DNA of 64,000 nt from Asparagopsis taxiformis. Taxonomy: Eukaryota; Rhodophyta; Florideophyceae; Bonnemaisoniales; Bonnemaisoniaceae. Below the pieces are notes generated by a model. It saw nothing but the letters and a program-made list of their open reading frames with translations, did not search any database and was not told the DNA's origin. Numbering within the stretch: the first letter of the stretch is position 1; each line of letters begins with the position of its first letter. Shown here one piece after another: positions 29,455 to 39,276 of this stretch. The DNA lies in the NCBI GenBank assembly GCA_030407315.1, contig JALQPE010002476.1, forward strand, positions 1-64,000. The letters are read 5' to 3'. The position numbers and the translations under genes were made by a program.

Positions 29455-29859
29455 ATGCCGCCGCGTATTGCGAAGAAAGCTCCAAAGCCTCCGGGCCTCC
29501 AGAAAACCCGGTCAGCAGCTGCTGTATCGAGTGCCCGACAATCCCGTGCGAAGAAGCGGTCTGGGCCTACCGGCAGCATTGAACCGCGGTCCGGTAGTCG
29601 CAAGACGGACCGGCGCAGAACTGGGGATCCGCAGCGAGAAAGTGAGGAAGGAGGAACGGCGCGGAGAGAGATGGGGCTTGACCGAGGCAAGCGTGCTCGC
29701 AGGGACAGTGAACATCATGATGATGACATGATAGTGGCTCAAAACATGTTGGAATTGCGGCAGAGTGCTATGGCAAAGGTAGTTCCTCCCGGGTTGGCAG
29801 ATGCGGAGGTGCTGCAGACGGAGTCCCAGCCGGGGGTTCCGAGACACTGGAGGCTGTGA
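29455..29859 (+). pseudogene. Probable N-terminal part of the coiled-coil gene, other frame
   Basis: A 134-residue frame starts with a good ATG (cattATGCCGCC) and is basic and Ala/Pro/Arg-rich (KKAPKPPGLQKTRSAAA and a run of RKTDRRR), then more acidic and histidine-rich. Its stop overlaps the opening of the longer frame that follows, which has no ATG of its own until 29877. The two most likely formed one gene, split by a single-base shift near 29825-29855. Alternatively it is a short upstream ORF. Confidence 0.5.
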
Positions 29860-29876
29860 CCCCCACTGCGCCAACT

Positions 29877-31739
29877 ATGCCGAGTACATCAGCCCCAGCA
29901 GGTAATGCAGTCAGGGACCCGAGGATAGCGGCAAGGGATGTTGTTTCTGAGCAACGTTCACAGGATGCCAACTATCATCGGCGGTCAGGTGGTACTGAGG
30001 GGAGAGAGCAGCCGGAGTGCGGGCCTCGTCACAACAGACTGTCATTGGTGCCAAATATGCGCGTAACGCCCCCGCGACGTCAGGCTATTGGCGATGGAGG
30101 ACATCATATTCCCGATAGCGTGGGAGATGGGGGGACGGTGAGGGCAGAGAGGTTGCATCCGCCGGAATCCATCGATTTAATGGCGAGTCGCATCAATGCG
30201 CAGAAGAAGAAGATCGCGGAGCTGGAAAAAAAAGTGTTTAGCCAGGACATAGCAAACAAGGCGCTCACCACGGAGATTGTTGCGTTGGAGGCTAAGGTGA
30301 AGACTCTGCAGGCGGAAAATGCCAGCCTTACTGCAATTGCGAGAACAGGTAGAATCAGTGATCACGGTGGCGGTAAGTCGAAAATACAGAAAGCCATTCC
30401 TGTGAAATACCTTGGAGTTCTTAGGGCGGTTGAGGAAAACCTGACAAAGTGGTGCAAGAACGAGACTATGGAGCTGGACCCTATAGCGGAACAAACGCAG
30501 AGACGTTGGACTGGACGTACCATCGAGGTAGAGCCGGTAGAAGGGGCACTTTGGAGCGAAAACGGTGTAGGATATATTGCTACCCCTCCGGGCTATATCA
30601 TCAAGAATCTGCAGTGGTATACACCTTCGTACAGGGACGAGAGTGATCTGCTGAATGACTTGGTGCGACACGTACTGCGTCAAAGTCCGTGGTGTGATGT
30701 GTTTTCCGATGAGGAGCAGCGTGTGTGCTGTCAAGAGGCTGTGGCGGGGAGCAAGGAATTGAAAGTGAAGGTGACGCAGAAACTGTCCGACGTGATGAGT
30801 GCACGGAAGCGTAATGCGAGGGACAGATTGTTCGGTTCGCTGGGGTACACGAAATTAATGTCTAGATGCACGATGCTGACGACGCGAGCTGAGATGGACG
30901 AGCGAGAGGAACAAAAGCGCGAAGCGTCTGAGAAGCTTTTGAAACGGGAAAGTAACGGTGATTTGGATATGGGGAGGTGGCGAACGGCACCGTTCTCAGA
31001 GCTGCGATACAGCAAAGGCTTGGTTCCTGACAGCTTCGAAATGGAAGTGAATGGTGATGCATGGTTTAACAACCGAGTAGCTGTGAATGTGCTGGACATC
31101 TTCAGGGGTTATTCGATACGACCAGAACAAGTAATGGACATAGAGACGAGCATACTAACGCTGGCGCGCCTGGATGCTTGGCTAGTGACTACTGTGGAGT
31201 GTTTGGATGAACCGAAGGGGAAAGGAGGTGCACGGCAGAAGGAGTTTACAAGGCGGTACAGTCAATATGTGGGGGTAGCTTTTCAGCAATTAGTTGGTAT
31301 GGTGGTGTACTGCATGTCTTGTCTCCAAGGCTCGCAAGCAAGGGAAGAAACGGACGTTGTCGAGAGCGAACAGCGGACTAGTGCACAGTCACGGCATGTG
31401 TTTGCAAGCCGTACTGTGACGAGAGAGGCTGTTGAAGTGTGGCAAAGCGGAGAGGGGTCTGGAATTGTTCATGTCGTTGATGATGTAAACCGCTGCTCAT
31501 CACTTGTTCTAGTGTCCGAGGATTGGATTCAATCGCATATTACGTCAAACCTCGGTGCTGTAATGGATTGTGTGATTGCGCAAGGACTAATTGGCGCAGA
31601 ACTTTTCGTCGTTGACCCATATGCTGGACACCTGACTGCAAACCTGAATGTCGAAATCAATGCCCCACAGTATGGGGGCATGGAGCGGCGCCATGCAGCC
31701 ACTGCTGATAACGGTTTTGGCGTAATGGAGGATGGTTGA
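29877..31739 (+). CDS. Coiled-coil protein of unknown function, mobile-element associated
   Basis: From the first ATG at 29877 the frame encodes about 620 residues; with the part at 29455-29859 it would be about 750. The first 90 residues are disordered. A clear coiled coil with heptad leucines lies near 100-160 (KKKIAELEKKV and LEAKVKTLQAENASL). A basic, helical middle contains KLSDVMSARKRNARDRLFGS, and a C-terminal part is rich in Val and Trp. No catalytic motif is recognised. It converges with the transposase at 31817-34855 with 77 bases between the stops, so the two could belong to one element. Its layout resembles that of the gene at 39277-41052. Confidence 0.65.
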   Translation: MPSTSAPAGNAVRDPRIAARDVVSEQRSQDANYHRRSGGTEGREQPECGPRHNRLSLVPNMRVTPPRRQAIGDGGHHIPDSVGDGGTVRAERLHPPESIDLMASRINAQKKKIAELEKKVFSQDIANKALTTEIVALEAKVKTLQAENASLTAIARTGRISDHGGGKSKIQKAIPVKYLGVLRAVEENLTKWCKNETMELDPIAEQTQRRWTGRTIEVEPVEGALWSENGVGYIATPPGYIIKNLQWYTPSYRDESDLLNDLVRHVLRQSPWCDVFSDEEQRVCCQEAVAGSKELKVKVTQKLSDVMSARKRNARDRLFGSLGYTKLMSRCTMLTTRAEMDEREEQKREASEKLLKRESNGDLDMGRWRTAPFSELRYSKGLVPDSFEMEVNGDAWFNNRVAVNVLDIFRGYSIRPEQVMDIETSILTLARLDAWLVTTVECLDEPKGKGGARQKEFTRRYSQYVGVAFQQLVGMVVYCMSCLQGSQAREETDVVESEQRTSAQSRHVFASRTVTREAVEVWQSGEGSGIVHVVDDVNRCSSLVLVSEDWIQSHITSNLGAVMDCVIAQGLIGAELFVVDPYAGHLTANLNVEINAPQYGGMERRHAATADNGFGVMEDG

Positions 31740-31816
31740 AATTAGTGCAGTAAATGTGACGTTGACTAGAAGGTTTATCATGTAGTACATTATCAATAGA
31801 GTGCTGCGATTTAGAT

Positions 31817-34800
31817 TTATTCTTCTTCATTATCATCTGTGAATTGGTAATCAGTGTTGGTGTAGAAGCGGTTGAGATAGAAACGGTGGTCCGACCAGTG
31901 CATTTGTTTCGTAAATGGCTTGACTGGAAAGTTACTTCGTACGATGTGCACGGTGCCAGATATAGTAGATGCAGGAATGAGGTCAAACCAAGGACCACCT
32001 GCACTGTGGGATGCAGTGTCATTGCTGTCAACGGATCCGTTGTCCGGGTCCCATGTGGACCACTTTAAACAAATGCACCCAAGTGATTTTTCCACAGCGG
32101 TTTTTGGGGCAAAGCAGGTCATATACTGAACGAAAGCGAGTTCTACAGGTTGAAACAGGTTTGGAGACTGCAGGCGTACCAGTGCCAGGACGCGCCCTAC
32201 CCATATGGTTCTGTAGTCATCGGCAGTTCCGGAGATGACGACAAAGGAGTACTGCGATCTCTTTGCGGGGCCGAACGATGAAGTTGCAAAGACGCGCTGC
32301 TGCTTGTGCCTCGACACGTTTGTGGGGCGAAGCATGCCACTGTGCGGGTCAAAGTCGTCGGCATCTGGGACGTACCCTCCCATGACGTAGGCGGACTTTA
32401 CCACGGTGACGGAAATGTCCATGTCATGTATTGGAGGGCCTTCTGCCGTGGCGCGCAGTCTAGCGAGGGTGAGGAACGCTTGTGCAGCTGTGTCACCGAG
32501 TTGCTGGAATAGCGTTATGGTGCCAGACGGGAACGAGGAGTTGTGCAGCGGCAAAAGAGTGGCAGGATCGGGCTGTCCGTCGATATCTGCAACGAGGAGG
32601 GTTGCATCGGGCAGCAGGGAGGCAAAGTCGTGCAGTGCAACGGTGAATCCGTCGCGAACGAGTACTGCACCGTCTGTGGGCGATATCATGCGTGCGTTTC
32701 CCAATGTGTTCGATGGGGTATGACCAGTTGGAGTGGCCAAGGAGAATTCCATGTGGCGAATAGTCTCTTCCATGGCTGTGGAGCGCCTTCGAGAGGTTTT
32801 CCTATAACTCTGTTTGAACAGAAGATGCGAGTGTTCGTAGGGGCCTGCATCAATGTGTTCCAGGGCGCCATATCTCTGCAAGTCACCGGGAAGATGGTCT
32901 AGAAGATGGAACTTGAAAGTTTTGAGACCTGTGGTGTGGAATGGGCCGAGGGTGGAGAGCATTGATTGTTTGAAATAGGAAATGGAGTTCTGGAGGCTTT
33001 CTAGTTCGGCGGCAGTCCAGTGCTTGATGCGACCGCGTTTCATGACCCATGCGACGAGGTCAGAGTATTGCGTGCAGATGGAAGTGAGGGGGGCTGTATC
33101 TACTTCGTCACAGCATGTGTCAATGAATGCTGCGATGAAAGGGAACACCATGTCGACATGGTGATAGTCTTTGGCTGCGAGCATGCCGCGTATGCCGTCC
33201 TCCGTGAAGAGGCCGTTCAAATTGGTGCCCTTCTCACCCTTGGAGAAGTCGACATGAAGACCGGTGATGTAGTAGTCGCGTTCGATAGCGGACAGAATGC
33301 TGTTTGAGCCGGCGAGGATGGATTTTTTCACCTTCTTGAAGGTGCGAGGTGTCCCGGAATGGGAGGCAGTGGTGGTGAGGTCTGGGGAGCTGAGGCGGTG
33401 GACAATGCACTGTTTGATGAGCTTTGAGATGCCGAGGTGGAGATTGTGCAGAGGCTCGAAGGAGAAAATGTTGTAGGGGTCTAGGGGACTGTTGGTGGGT
33501 AAAAGAGCGGTCGATTCGAGGACAGAGTGTTGTTCGAGGAGGGAGAGAGCTTCGAGCGGAGCAGTTGTATGCTCCTGAGCGCTCTCTTGGCGTGCAGAGC
33601 GTGTATCATCGAGGGAGCGGGGCTGGTGTGGCGCGCTGGATTCAAGTTGAGTGGCGGGGATGTAGCAGCGGTGGCAGGGATGTGTGGTGGTAGTGCTGTT
33701 GCGAGTGCATGAGAGCTCTTTGGCCTCTGGAAAGTCGCAGCAATAATTGGCTAGGATGGGAAAGCATTGGCGGGCAGTTGCAGTGGAGTCTGTGCAGGGG
33801 AACCCGGAAGAGAACGCGGTGGATAGGGACGAAAACACTTTTTCGAGTGCTTTATGAAGAATATCAATTTTGCGAGCGCGACTAGCAGAACTAGAGGTTG
33901 TCGGCATTTCATCACCGAACAAGGCGTTGGACGAAGGGTTAACAATGTACGGAAGATACCCGACGATGGTGAGGCCGGTACGGATGCAGTGGCGACGGAG
34001 GGGGGCGGAGAAGTTGAGCAGTGTGACGTGTATGGGGTATGCGACGATTGCGGAGCTCTTGAGGCTTGTGCTGCTCTTGTCGGAGTACACTTGGAGGAGG
34101 CCGGCAAAGGAGGAAGCGGTGGGATCATTTTCCTCTGCCCATACGACCTGTGGATCTTCCGAGAGCTGCACGCGCTGTCTAGTAACCTGGTGCAGCGTTT
34201 TCGCGAATTCTGTGTGTAGGGGATGAGAAAATATTGCGGTGCCGTCTGGGGCGGTCTGTGGGGAGGGGTGGAAGAGAGTATTTTGGTCGTTAGCCAGTGC
34301 TAACTGCCTGCGGAGCATGTCGACTGGGTCGCGGAGGTACAGCTGTGCCGAGTACTTACCAGTTTTGTCTGGAATGATGTGGCTCTTGTAACCTTCGGTG
34401 CGGAAATGTGTTTCGACCATGGAAGCGGTAACGTGGCGACATTCTTCTACGGTGCGAACGGCGCTGTTGAACTTTTCTAGGGAGAATGCGGGGTCTTGTA
34501 GGATGGTGATGACTTCGCTCACGCGGCCAGCGCCGGCCTTGTACTCGAGGGTTGTGAGACTGGCGGCGAGGGATTGCACGAGGAGGTCTGCGCGGGAGGG
34601 GGTTGAGGTTGGTGGCAGTGAAGCGTCACAGGGTGAGTCGCTGGAGGAAGCACGACCAGATTCTGGGTCTGGGGAGCTGGGTTGCGGGGAATCATGGTCG
34701 CCGTTTCGAGCAGGCTCATGGGTGACGGCAGGGACACGAGCGTTGTTGAAATGTTGGGGAGAGGGGTTGAAACGGTAGCGACACGTTCGCTCATGCAGCG

Positions 34801-34855
34801 CGAGCGCATAAGCATCTACGCAGTAGTAGAAGCACCCTTCATACTTGCATTCCAT
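31817..34855 (-). CDS. Plavaka/CACTA-type DNA transposase
   Basis: The 1012-residue single frame has features of the CACTA-like transposases found in fungal Plavaka elements. A C2H-type finger opens it (MECKYEGCFYYCVDAYALALH with a following C). The core includes LLQVYSDKSSTS near 250, with the D likely to be the first catalytic acid, then a YPIHVTLLNF stretch; HPCHRCYIPATQLE near 395; FEPLHNLHLGISKLIKQCI near 467; and FHLLDHLPGDLQRYGALEHI with a following PYEHSHLLFKQSYRKTSRR near 650-690. It would cut and join element ends in the nucleus. The remaining acidic residues of the triad could not be assigned with certainty. No CACTA termini were found, so the element's limits are unknown. The frame is intact. 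Confidence 0.8.
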   Translation of the reverse strand: MECKYEGCFYYCVDAYALALHERTCRYRFNPSPQHFNNARVPAVTHEPARNGDHDSPQPSSPDPESGRASSSDSPCDASLPPTSTPSRADLLVQSLAASLTTLEYKAGAGRVSEVITILQDPAFSLEKFNSAVRTVEECRHVTASMVETHFRTEGYKSHIIPDKTGKYSAQLYLRDPVDMLRRQLALANDQNTLFHPSPQTAPDGTAIFSHPLHTEFAKTLHQVTRQRVQLSEDPQVVWAEENDPTASSFAGLLQVYSDKSSTSLKSSAIVAYPIHVTLLNFSAPLRRHCIRTGLTIVGYLPYIVNPSSNALFGDEMPTTSSSASRARKIDILHKALEKVFSSLSTAFSSGFPCTDSTATARQCFPILANYCCDFPEAKELSCTRNSTTTTHPCHRCYIPATQLESSAPHQPRSLDDTRSARQESAQEHTTAPLEALSLLEQHSVLESTALLPTNSPLDPYNIFSFEPLHNLHLGISKLIKQCIVHRLSSPDLTTTASHSGTPRTFKKVKKSILAGSNSILSAIERDYYITGLHVDFSKGEKGTNLNGLFTEDGIRGMLAAKDYHHVDMVFPFIAAFIDTCCDEVDTAPLTSICTQYSDLVAWVMKRGRIKHWTAAELESLQNSISYFKQSMLSTLGPFHTTGLKTFKFHLLDHLPGDLQRYGALEHIDAGPYEHSHLLFKQSYRKTSRRRSTAMEETIRHMEFSLATPTGHTPSNTLGNARMISPTDGAVLVRDGFTVALHDFASLLPDATLLVADIDGQPDPATLLPLHNSSFPSGTITLFQQLGDTAAQAFLTLARLRATAEGPPIHDMDISVTVVKSAYVMGGYVPDADDFDPHSGMLRPTNVSRHKQQRVFATSSFGPAKRSQYSFVVISGTADDYRTIWVGRVLALVRLQSPNLFQPVELAFVQYMTCFAPKTAVEKSLGCICLKWSTWDPDNGSVDSNDTASHSAGGPWFDLIPASTISGTVHIVRSNFPVKPFTKQMHWSDHRFYLNRFYTNTDYQFTDDNEEE

Positions 34856-34859
34856 GTCG

Positions 34860-35429
34860 AGTTTTGACGCAAAAGGGAGGATTGCGAGCTGAACAGGGGA
34901 GACTGTGCCGTCCAGATGCGACCAATTTTATTTTTGTGGTGCTTTCGAGACTTGGAATGTAACGTGTTCGTAGTTTTTTGGGTAGTAGTTTTGTGCTCAC
35001 TCCAGCTGACATCCCAACGGTGGAATTTAACCGAGAGTTCAATCATTTCCAACTGTTACATCACATTGCGTGCTGGCAACGTGTGCATGGAAGGACGAAC
35101 GACTGCCCTGGGAGATGAATTTTCAATTAATTCATTTGTAATAATAAACTTTTTTATTTCCAAACTTCGTGGAATCTGAATGTGCTTTACAGCGGATATG
35201 CCACAGATCATGTAAGGAAAGCAAATGGATTCTCATATATATGATTATATGTTTATATTCGTTGTTCTCGATCCGGATCTCTTTGTTCGGGGAATCAGAG
35301 ACCATGGCTTGGGCCATACTCAATCTCACTGCCGGCGATGATTTCGAGTATGCACAGCAAGACTTAAGCGGACGCAGAAAGCTGTCCGGTCGACGCCGCA
35401 GGCTCCACTCCGCCCTCATCACCGACTGA
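34860..35429. other. Upstream flank of the transposase
   Basis: About 570 bases without a supported gene. They should hold the promoter of the minus-strand transposase. An AT-rich stretch lies near 35120-35160. A plus-strand frame of 86 codons (35169-35429) ending in a basic stretch shows no family resemblance. Confidence 0.35.
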
Positions 35430-36570
35430 TCTTCTTTGACCGACTTTGCTTTGTACGTGCGCGAATCTTGATCAAGATTCGCGCACGTACCTTCGTTCCA
35501 TCCTCTACCCTCGAGGGTATGCGTTGAGGGAAGCGTGGGTTTTGAGTCTGACTATTTCCGTTGATGCGATATTTTTCATGGGAAGCCTGTTGACTGATGG
35601 TGTGTATTGAGCGGAGGATGGAAGAGAGGTACGTGAAGTTTTGAAAGTATGCTGTGAGGGAAGGTTGATTTTGAGTCTGACTGTTGTGGTTGATTCCGAT
35701 GTTGTGTAGATGATGCAGGAATGTTGATGACGGAAGGTAAGTTTCATTGAGTGCCAAGATGTGCTTTGCGAAGATATGGACTGCTGACTATGATTATTGT
35801 TAATTGCAAGGTTTTTGGATCATGGTTTGTATTGTGTGTAGGATGGATGAGAGGTACATTTGCGAGTTCTCAGGGTATGTAGCGAGGGAAACGTTGGTTT
35901 TCAATCTGACTGTTGCGATTGAATCCGATGTTGCGTAGGTGATGGAGGAATAGTGATGACGGAAGGTAAGTCACATTGGGCGCCCAGACCGGTTGTGCGA
36001 AGATGCGGAATGCTGACTACTTTTCTTGGCTACACGATTACGTGATTTATGGTTTTTATTGTGTGCAGGATGGAACAGGTAAAGTAAGTGTGCGAGTTTT
36101 GAAAGTAAGCAGCGAGGGAAGGTTGGTTTTGAGTCTGACTATTTCCGTTGATGCGATATTTTTCATTGGAAGCCTATTGAGTCATGGTGTGTATTGTGTG
36201 GAGCGAAGGTAAGTGTGCGAGTTTTGAAAGTATGCTGTGATGGAAGGTTGGTTTTGAGTCTGACTGTTGTGGTTGATTCCGATGTTGTGTAGATGATGCA
36301 GGAATGTTGATGACAGAAGGTAAGTTTTACTGAGCACCAAGACTTGTTTTGCGAAGATATGGACTGCTGACTTTGATTATTCATTGCAAGGTTTTTGGAT
36401 CATGGTTTGTATTTTGTGTAGGATGGATGATTCAGTCATCCTCTCGGAGAGGTAAGTAAGGGAGTTTCTAGGATATCTGTCGTGGTAAGCGTTGCTTTTG
36501 AGTCTGACTGTTGTGGTTGATTCTGATGTTGTGTATGTGATGCAGGAGTGGTGAAGCAGGAACGGCAGGA
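35430..36570. repeat. Imperfect tandem repeats with GGTAAGT-containing units
   Basis: An ~85-base segment that includes TTTTGAGTCTGACTGTTG and ends near GGTAAGT recurs around 35660-35745, 35885-35970, 36240-36325 and, partly, 36490-36560. It alternates with a second type holding TATTTCCGTTGATGCGATAT (near 35560 and 36140). A 24-base inverted repeat centred at 35472 (GTACGTGCGCGAATCTTGAT and its complement) marks the left edge. No gene is present. Confidence 0.7.
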
Positions 36571-36894
36571 CTGAAGGAGAGTGAAGAAGGGATGTAGGAA
36601 GATGGGGAATGAAGCTGTGAGGTGTTTCTGGTATGTGTATATTTTGGGGCATACGATAGAAGTGAGAGTGCGTTTCAAGTGGTGTAAGATTTTGCTGACC
36701 ATGTTCGTGTTTGATGTCTTGATGATTTAATGGGCTGGGGTGGTGTCGAGGAAAGCGGGGATGGTATTGGGAAGGAGCGTATTTTTTGTAATCTAGGTCG
36801 TGAGGGTTCTTGCAGTATGTGCGGATGGTGGTGCATGGCGTTCGGATGGTAGGGAGAACGCGATAGTGAGGGAGATGGGTGATCGACGATATGC

Positions 36895-37015
36895 TGACAG
36901 GTATTTTGTATTCTGGCTGGATACGTATTTCCTATTCTAACCGGGTATTTATTTCCTATTCTAACCGGGTATTTATTTCCTATTCTGACCAGATATGTAT
37001 TCCCTATTCTAGAGA
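36895..37015. repeat. 28-bp tandem repeat, about four units
   Basis: The unit contains TATTTCCTATTCTAACCGGG and is repeated about four times with small changes toward the ends. It gives an artificial minus-strand peptide repeat (IGNKYPVR). The surrounding 36570-36895 and 37016-37135 hold no supported gene. Confidence 0.85.
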
Positions 37016-37135
37016 GACGTATTGTATACGAGCAGTTTCCTAAATGAGAGAATAAAATACGGTCCGATATGGGCCCTGAATTTACCATCCGCTGTAATTT
37101 CTTCCCTCCCGGTTTTCGCTGATATATTGTATACT

Positions 37136-37441
37136 GGATGTCGGGTCCTAGTATTCCGCCATATGTACTAGAGAAAGTGGATGTCGGGTCCTAGTATTCC
37201 GCCATATGTACTAGAGAAAGTGGATGTCGGGTCCTAGTATTCCGCCATATGTACTAGAGAAAGTGGATGTCGGGTCCTAGTATTCCGCCATATGTACTAG
37301 AGAAAGTGGACGTCCGCATCCAAAAAATTTTTATTTTTTTTTGGACGCGGACGTTCATTTGTTCTAGTAAATCTCGGGGCCGACTAGGACCCGTACTAGA
37401 GAGACTGGACGTCCGCGTCCACTTCCGAAAACACAGACGCT
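37136..37441. repeat. Four perfect 43-bp tandem repeats plus GGACGTCC terminus
   Basis: Units start at 37136, 37179, 37222 and 37265 and are identical over 43 bases. Each contains GGATGTCGGGTCCTAGTA and ends in ACTAGAGAAAGT. They are followed by GGACGTCCGCATCC, an A/T tract, the inverse GGACGCGGACGTTC (37342-37356), and then the 46-bp block (37396-37441) that also occurs at 14431-14476. Confidence 0.9.
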
Positions 37442-37569
37442 GGGCTTAGCCGTGCGAAGGTGGAAGATATGGGGTAAAGACAATACAGGAGGTAAAGTAG
37501 TGCTGAAGATTTGAGTATCACACGGCCAAGAACAAACAAGACCCCTTTTAATCGATCTCAGTTTCTTTT

Positions 37570-38065
37570 ACTACCGGGACACAGCGGCATGGAGGGATAC
37601 TCATTGAAGATGTGGCGCTTCGCCAGTGAGACTGTACCAAAGTTAGATGCGATGATGCAGAAGAGGTTAATCTGGAAACGGTGAGCTGAAATGCCACAAA
37701 GATTAAGTCGGCCTACAACCGACTCGCCACTTGGGACAACAATTTGCGCGAGGAGCATGCTGAACTGCAGAACAAAAATCCTGGTACCGCTTCCAATACC
37801 CGTAACCTCCCAGATGACGTTTCCAACACTCATGAAACGGACAACGCCGCTCTCCAGAAGGAACGTGACCAAATTCAAGCCCAGCTTCAGCGTTAACGCG
37901 CAGACCGCTATGATTTGCATTCGCGCAGCCTTCAGAGAGACAAAAGATGGTAGGAAAAGATAGCATGCATCGAGGAAGCTTGGTAGCATCCGCACGCACT
38001 CCGACGCGGTACTGGTCTCGCGCTGGGCGCAAGTATATTTTCGGCATGTGGAACAAACAATAGTT
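37570..38065 (+). pseudogene. Coiled-coil gene remnant with five in-frame stops
   Basis: One plus-strand frame stays in register for about 160 codons and reads like a charged coiled coil: KIKSAYNRLATWDNNLREEH, ETDNAALQKERDQIQAQLQ and DLHSRSLQRDKRW, broken by stops near 37625, 37685, 37895, 37950 and 37980. The upstream part reads GTQRHGGILIEDVALRQ and DDAEEVNLETVS. The family is not recognised, but coiled-coil genes are a theme of this window (29.5, 39.3 kb). The opposite-strand frame over the same bases is a shadow. Confidence 0.6.
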
Positions 38066-38559
38066 GAGAAACAGGAGGTTGTTGTGAGGATGAGACTGCT
38101 ACACGAAATGTATGCGCTGTCTGCATGTGCCAGTTGATAATTGTGAACTCATCAACGAAATGTTGGATGATGGAAGTTCGCACGGCGATTCAGTGCGGCG
38201 TGCACACTCACCGCAAGCTGCGACATGACTCGCGTGCGATCGATGCAGTTGCCGATATGTGATCCGCGGCGTTGTGGCGATGGACGACACTGCGATACTA
38301 GCGCAGTATCGTCTATCGCTAGTAGTCGTCATCTGCAAGAAGGTTGTGGGTGGTCGTGGTAGTGGGTGCCCGCTTCCTGCATGTACGCAGGAAGAGAGCG
38401 TGCGTGTGTGCACATTGGAATAGTTTTCCGAGCCGTCGCGTGGATTGCATACCAACTTTTTGTACGCGATAACTTCGCCGAGGCGAAATGTTTGGAACAT
38501 TTGTTCTGGCAAGGAGTGCATCTCAGTGCGCGCACCGGTTGCGTCACATGATCGAATGT

Positions 38560-39000
38560 GACGGTTGTGGCCGCTGAGTGTTGATGTCATTGTGCCGCTG
38601 CAGTGCGACATGTGCGATTGTGCGGTGTATTACACGCTGTACTGTCTATGACATCAACTCACTGTTATGTTGTACCGAAGGTCGTGCGGCCGATGACCAC
38701 ACGTGGAGCCAGGACACAGTATACTACTCGTGTTATGGTCAGCGGTAGTGAAACCAGTGACAGCAATGGCTCACTGATGAACTGGCTGCAGAGATCGCAC
38801 TACGGCCACCAGAAAATATGGGAGAAATTTTGATTTAGGGCTTCTCCCTGCGCTGGCAGCCAAACCATCGACATGACCGTTTTACAGCACGACATAACAG
38901 CGGTCAGTGGTTATGCGACTGATGTGTTGCTGAACTACTGACAGAATGACATAAGGTGGTCACTAGTCATGCGACCGATGATTAGGAAGATGTAGGGGGC
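38560..39000. repeat. Left iteron-like repeats of the helicase block
   Basis: Three imperfect palindromes of the type GGTCAnnGGTTnTGnAACCnnTGAC lie here: around 38738-38763, 38908-38933 and 38955-38990. The stretch 38665-38790 is a diverged copy of the 124-bp unit tandemly repeated at 48960-49800, with GTCGTGCGGCCGATGACCAC in common. An inverted repeat (GTTGATGTCAT / ATGACATCAAC) spans 38580-38656. The preceding 38066-38560 has no gene, only a small inverted repeat around 38296-38330. Confidence 0.65.
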
Positions 39001-39276
39001 GAAACGAGTGGCAGGTAGGGTGAGGTGGAGCTGAAGTCGTGTCTAGTTGGCCTTATAAATCACTGTATAGGAAAAGCCTTATTTGTGATGCAGTATTGTA
39101 GTGGTTCCACGACGGATAGGTGAGGATCACGATTTTTAGGCGTTGATAATTGCTGAGAGGCACAGAGGTTCATAGTTTTGCACCGGTCTCCAGTGATCCT
39201 GAAGGCAGCGAAACGCCGATCCTGGATCGCTACGACAAACCTTGCCTGGTAGTATCACACTGTTCCAAGGTGCATT

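Noticed and set aside
29856..29876. GTG start for the coiled-coil gene
   Set aside because: GTG starts are not expected in a eukaryotic nuclear gene; the first ATG is at 29877, or the frame is joined to the upstream one by a shift.
37136..37307. CRISPR-like array
   Set aside because: The 43-bp units are directly adjacent with no spacers, and the DNA is eukaryotic.
37558..37995. Minus-strand frame of 145 codons
   Set aside because: The plus-strand reading over the same bases is a coherent coiled coil with transition-type stops; the minus frame is its shadow.
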